This document shows positions 5,730-7,966 of a stretch of DNA of 7,966 nt, piece by piece. Position 1 is the stretch's first letter. Each line of letters begins with the position of its first letter. A model generated the notes under the pieces. It made no database searches. It had not been told where the DNA came from and saw nothing but the letters and a program-made list of their open reading frames with translations. Location of the stretch: the NCBI GenBank assembly GCA_020347545.1, contig CP070731.1, positions 143,658-151,623 on the forward strand, read 5' to 3'. Both the position numbers and the translations under genes were made by a program. The stretch is from Flavobacteriaceae bacterium (lineage in GTDB: Bacteria; Bacteroidota; Bacteroidia; Flavobacteriales; Flavobacteriaceae).

Positions 5730-6813
5730 TATTCTTTTGATCTTGTTGATGAGTATAATCTCATGTAAAAGCACCAAGTACAGTGATCTGGATGATGGTC
5801 TTTATGCCGATTTACAAACTAATAGAGGAGACATCTTATTGAAACTTGAGTATGAAAAGGTTCCAATCACTGTTGCAAATTTTGTGTCATTGGCAGAAGG
5901 AACCAATCCTTATGTGGATGAATATTTCAAAGGTAAACCTTTTTATGATGGGTTGAAATTTCATCGAATAGTGAAGGATTTCATGATTCAGGGAGGAGAT
6001 CCCCGAGGAAATGGGTCCGGTAATCCGGGGTATAAATTTGAAGATGAATTTCCGATGGATGCCACAGGAAATTTAGTTTTATCTCATGATTCTGCCGGGA
6101 TTTTGTCCATGGCGAATTCAGGGCCTGATTCAAATGGTTCTCAATTCTTTATTACCCACAAAGAAACTCCTTGGCTGAACGGTAAACATTCCGTATTCGG
6201 TTTTGTTGTAAAGGGGCAGGAAGTAGTGGATTCCATGGTTCAGTATGATGTTATTCAGAAACTGGAAATCATCCGTATAGGTAAGAAAGCTAAGGAATTT
6301 GATGCTGCTGCGGAATTTACAAGTTATTTTGACGGTATTGAGGAAAGACAGAAGCTTGCTGAAGAAATGAAAATTCAGGCAAAAGAGAAATTGGTTCAAT
6401 TCGTAAAAGATAATGAAGCGTCCGCAAAAAGCCTTTCATCCGGATTGAAAGTGATTACAATAAAAGAGGGAACCGGAGAAAAACCTGCCCTTGGATCAAA
6501 AGTCAATGTATTGTATGCCGGATATTTTGTGTCGGGAGATTTATTTGATACAAATGTGAAAGAAACCGCAGAGCTGTTTGGGAAGTATGACAAACGTCGT
6601 GACCAAATGAATATGTACAAGGCTTTCCCCATGGACTACAGTCCGGATGCAGAATTAATTCCTGGTTTTAGGGAAGGGCTTCAACAAATGAATTATGGTG
6701 ATAAAGTGCTGTTGCTGGTACCCTCTCATTTGGCTTATGGTGAACAGGGAACGGGTAATGTAATTCCGCCAAATACGGATCTGATGTTTGAATTAGAAAT
6801 TTTGGAAAAGTAA
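5713..6813 (+). CDS. Dual-family peptidyl-prolyl isomerase: cyclophilin-FKBP fusion lipoprotein
   Basis: A 366-residue envelope lipoprotein carrying two unrelated proline isomerase folds. The signal peptide MKIMNSILLILLMSIISC has C18 as the lipid site. The cyclophilin domain (about 30-190) has FHRIVKDFMIQGGD (83-96) with catalytic R85, SGPDSNGSQFFIT (136-148), and W154 and H159 in PWLNGKHSVFG, so every key CypA residue checked is present. A charged linker helix (about 195-235) leads to an FKBP domain (about 240-366) with Y268, F278-D279, I316, F319 (usual Trp), Y342 and F359, plus an extra loop of about 18 residues after D279. It probably assists folding of periplasmic or outer-membrane proteins with GldI, whose gene it overlaps by 17 bases. 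An in-frame GTG at 5707 and ATG at 5722 are alternative starts; 5713 gives the best signal peptide with a basic residue. Confidence 0.92.
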   Translation: MKIMNSILLILLMSIISCKSTKYSDLDDGLYADLQTNRGDILLKLEYEKVPITVANFVSLAEGTNPYVDEYFKGKPFYDGLKFHRIVKDFMIQGGDPRGNGSGNPGYKFEDEFPMDATGNLVLSHDSAGILSMANSGPDSNGSQFFITHKETPWLNGKHSVFGFVVKGQEVVDSMVQYDVIQKLEIIRIGKKAKEFDAAAEFTSYFDGIEERQKLAEEMKIQAKEKLVQFVKDNEASAKSLSSGLKVITIKEGTGEKPALGSKVNVLYAGYFVSGDLFDTNVKETAELFGKYDKRRDQMNMYKAFPMDYSPDAELIPGFREGLQQMNYGDKVLLLVPSHLAYGEQGTGNVIPPNTDLMFELEILEK

Positions 6814-6834
6814 TTCAGATTCAGTTGTTTGTAT

Positions 6835-6860
6835 AAAAGGGCCTCGGCCCTTTTTTTTTT
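6835..6860 (+). terminator. Intrinsic terminator of the NrnA-like/gldI/PPIase operon
   Basis: AAAAGGGC (6835-6842) pairs with GCCCTTTT (6847-6854) around a CTCG loop, and the 3' arm runs into an unbroken stretch of ten T residues (6851-6860). It lies 21 bases after the PPIase stop and separates the operon from the sigma-factor gene. Confidence 0.93.
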
Positions 6861-6980
6861 GACCTGGATTCATTGAAAAAGTGATCGAATAATTTTTTAA
6901 ATTGAAAACACTTAAAAAAATATTCGGATTTTGTCACACTAGATTTAATTCGTCGTATTTAGAATAGAATTAGTAACCAT

Positions 6981-7526
6981 ATGGATAAGAATAATCAGGC
7001 ACATTTAATTGAGGGCTGTAGAAATAACGACAGTTTGTCCCAGATGCAATTATATGATCTTTATTGTAAGGCGATGTTCAATACCGCTTATAATTTTATC
7101 AAGGATGACGATATAGCCCAGGATGTGATGCAAGAGGCTTTTATAAAAGCCTTTAAAAAAATAGATAGCTATACGGGTGAAGCTTCCTTCGGAGCATGGT
7201 TAAAACGTATCGTTATCAATCAAAGTCTCGATTGGCTGAAAAAGAAAAAGATCGAGACAGTAGAGCTGAAGGATGAGGTTACATACCTCCCCAATGACGA
7301 TCCCTGGGAGGTGGAATCGGAGATAAGCATGGCGGCTATTTACAAATGTATTGAAGCTCTGCCTCAAAAGTGTAAAAACGTTGTGAAGCTTTATCTACTT
7401 GAGGGTTATGATCATCAGGAGGTAGCTCAGATACTTCAAATTTCAGAAGTTTCTTCGAGGTCACAATTGTCGAGAGGGAAAAGTAAATTAAAAGAACTAT
7501 TAATTCATGAAAATTATGAAAGTTGA
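6981..7526 (+). CDS. ECF-type RNA polymerase sigma factor (sigma-70 family)
   Basis: A 181-residue two-domain sigma factor without regions 1 or 3. Region 2 spans about 22-90, with the core-binding/-10 segment DDDIAQDVMQEAFIKAF (42-58), the aromatic-rich KKIDSYTGEASFGAWL (59-74) and the helix RIVINQSLDWLKKKK (76-90). An acidic linker with NDDPWEVE follows, then region 4 at about 120-173: LPQKCKNVVKLYLLEGYDHQE and the helix-turn-helix VAQILQISEVSSRSQLSRGKSKL that reads -35 elements. The start MDKNNQAHLIEGCRNND is typical of a flavobacterial family whose second gene encodes a small membrane protein, as here: the downstream gene overlaps it. Such pairs usually respond to envelope signals, but the regulon cannot be inferred. 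Upstream (6861-6980) lies after a terminator, so it must have its own promoter; none is convincing. Confidence 0.93.
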   Translation: MDKNNQAHLIEGCRNNDSLSQMQLYDLYCKAMFNTAYNFIKDDDIAQDVMQEAFIKAFKKIDSYTGEASFGAWLKRIVINQSLDWLKKKKIETVELKDEVTYLPNDDPWEVESEISMAAIYKCIEALPQKCKNVVKLYLLEGYDHQEVAQILQISEVSSRSQLSRGKSKLKELLIHENYES

Positions 7527-7966
7527 TATAAAGCAAAAACTAAAAGAAGAAAAGATGTTAAGGGAATTACCAAAAGATCATCGTTCTATTTTCGAAACAA
7601 AACTGAAAAAGGAACTGCATAATGAAACGAAGGGTTCTTATAAGTTTCTGCTGATCGCAGCTTCAGTGGCTATTTTGTTCTCTATAGGTCTAATGACCAG
7701 TATCAACCAGGAATCTTCTGTTAATCAGATTCAAGCTCCTGAAAGCGCCAAGGTGAGCCTTGAAGAATTTTCTCCGGAATTAAAGAAAATAGAAAACTAC
7801 TATCTGACCGCAATTAATTTTGAGCTGGCTAATCTTGATATTACGGAAGGAAACAAACTGATCCTGGAAGAGTATTTTAGAAAAATGAACAGCCTTACCA
7901 AGGAATACAAGCTGCAAAGTGAGCGATTGGAAATTGATAAAATCGATGAAGAACTTATCAACGGCT
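7516..7966 (+). CDS. Single-pass membrane protein, probable sigma-factor partner (partial, runs off right edge)
   Basis: An open frame continues without stop to the window end (150 codons plus one base). It starts MKVDIKQKLKEEKMLRELPK, has a short cytoplasmic segment with the HRSIFETKLKKEL helix (22-34) that resembles the PxxHxxxFxxKL pattern seen in flavobacterial sigma-linked membrane proteins, one membrane helix at about 44-61 (FLLIAASVAILFSIGLMT), and then a charged, helical periplasmic part (about 80-150) that looks coiled-coil prone. It overlaps the sigma gene by 11 bases, implying coupled translation. An in-frame ATG at 7507 would add three residues and lengthen the overlap to 20 bases. 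No zinc-binding HxxxCxxC anti-sigma motif is visible, so an anti-sigma role is inferred from position and topology only. The 3' end is outside the window. Confidence 0.78.
   Translation, partial: MKVDIKQKLKEEKMLRELPKDHRSIFETKLKKELHNETKGSYKFLLIAASVAILFSIGLMTSINQESSVNQIQAPESAKVSLEEFSPELKKIENYYLTAINFELANLDITEGNKLILEEYFRKMNSLTKEYKLQSERLEIDKIDEELING

Noticed and set aside
6130..6632. Two minus-strand frames of 89 and 78 codons
   Set aside because: Antisense to the cyclophilin and FKBP domains, which are fully conserved on the other strand.
6930..6963. TTTG with TATTTAGA as the sigma-gene promoter
   Set aside because: The -7 part matches TAnnTTTG poorly although the 22-base spacer is allowed; not strong enough to annotate.
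7336..7536. 66-codon minus-strand frame
   Set aside because: Antisense to sigma region 4 and the start of the partner gene; no independent support.

Overview
The window looks like ordinary core chromosome from a marine-type Bacteroidota bacterium, most likely a member of the Flavobacteriaceae. This rests on low G+C, Lys/Asn/Ile-rich proteins, Bacteroidota-type TAnnTTTG promoter octamers, little or no Shine-Dalgarno sequence before starts, a gldI gliding-motility gene, and recF, nucleoside diphosphate kinase, NrnA and ECF-sigma sequences that all read as flavobacterial. I see no insertion sequence, phage gene, CRISPR array, tRNA or rRNA.

Layout. The left edge (1-842, minus strand) is an operon: a single-pass membrane TPR protein followed after 6 bases by the 5' end of ribH (lumazine synthase), cut by the window edge. 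Divergent from it, recF and a DUF721/DciA-like gene (1055-2459, plus) form a two-gene replication/repair unit. A bidirectional hairpin terminator at 2503-2529 separates it from convergent ndk (2549-2968, minus), which has the best promoter match in the window. Upstream of ndk on the same strand is a lipoprotein of the PhoD-like metallophosphatase family (3040-4041).

Divergent from that, a tight plus-strand operon (4153-6813) encodes an NrnA-like DHH phosphoesterase, the lipoprotein GldI, and a lipoprotein fusing a cyclophilin to an FKBP domain. Each start overlaps the preceding stop, and the operon ends in a strong GC hairpin with a T tract (6835-6860). After a 120-base gap comes an ECF-type sigma factor (6981-7526), overlapped by a single-pass membrane protein that runs off the right edge and is probably its partner.

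How the genes fit together: nucleotide housekeeping (ndk, NrnA), cofactor synthesis (ribH), replication and repair (recF, DciA-like), and envelope protein folding and gliding (TPR protein, GldI, cyclophilin-FKBP, PhoD-like lipoprotein, sigma/partner pair). No wholly new system is evident. The points most worth a second look are the contrast between two adjacent FKBP domains (GldI with a largely substituted pocket, its neighbour with a nearly intact one) and the dual-family immunophilin itself.
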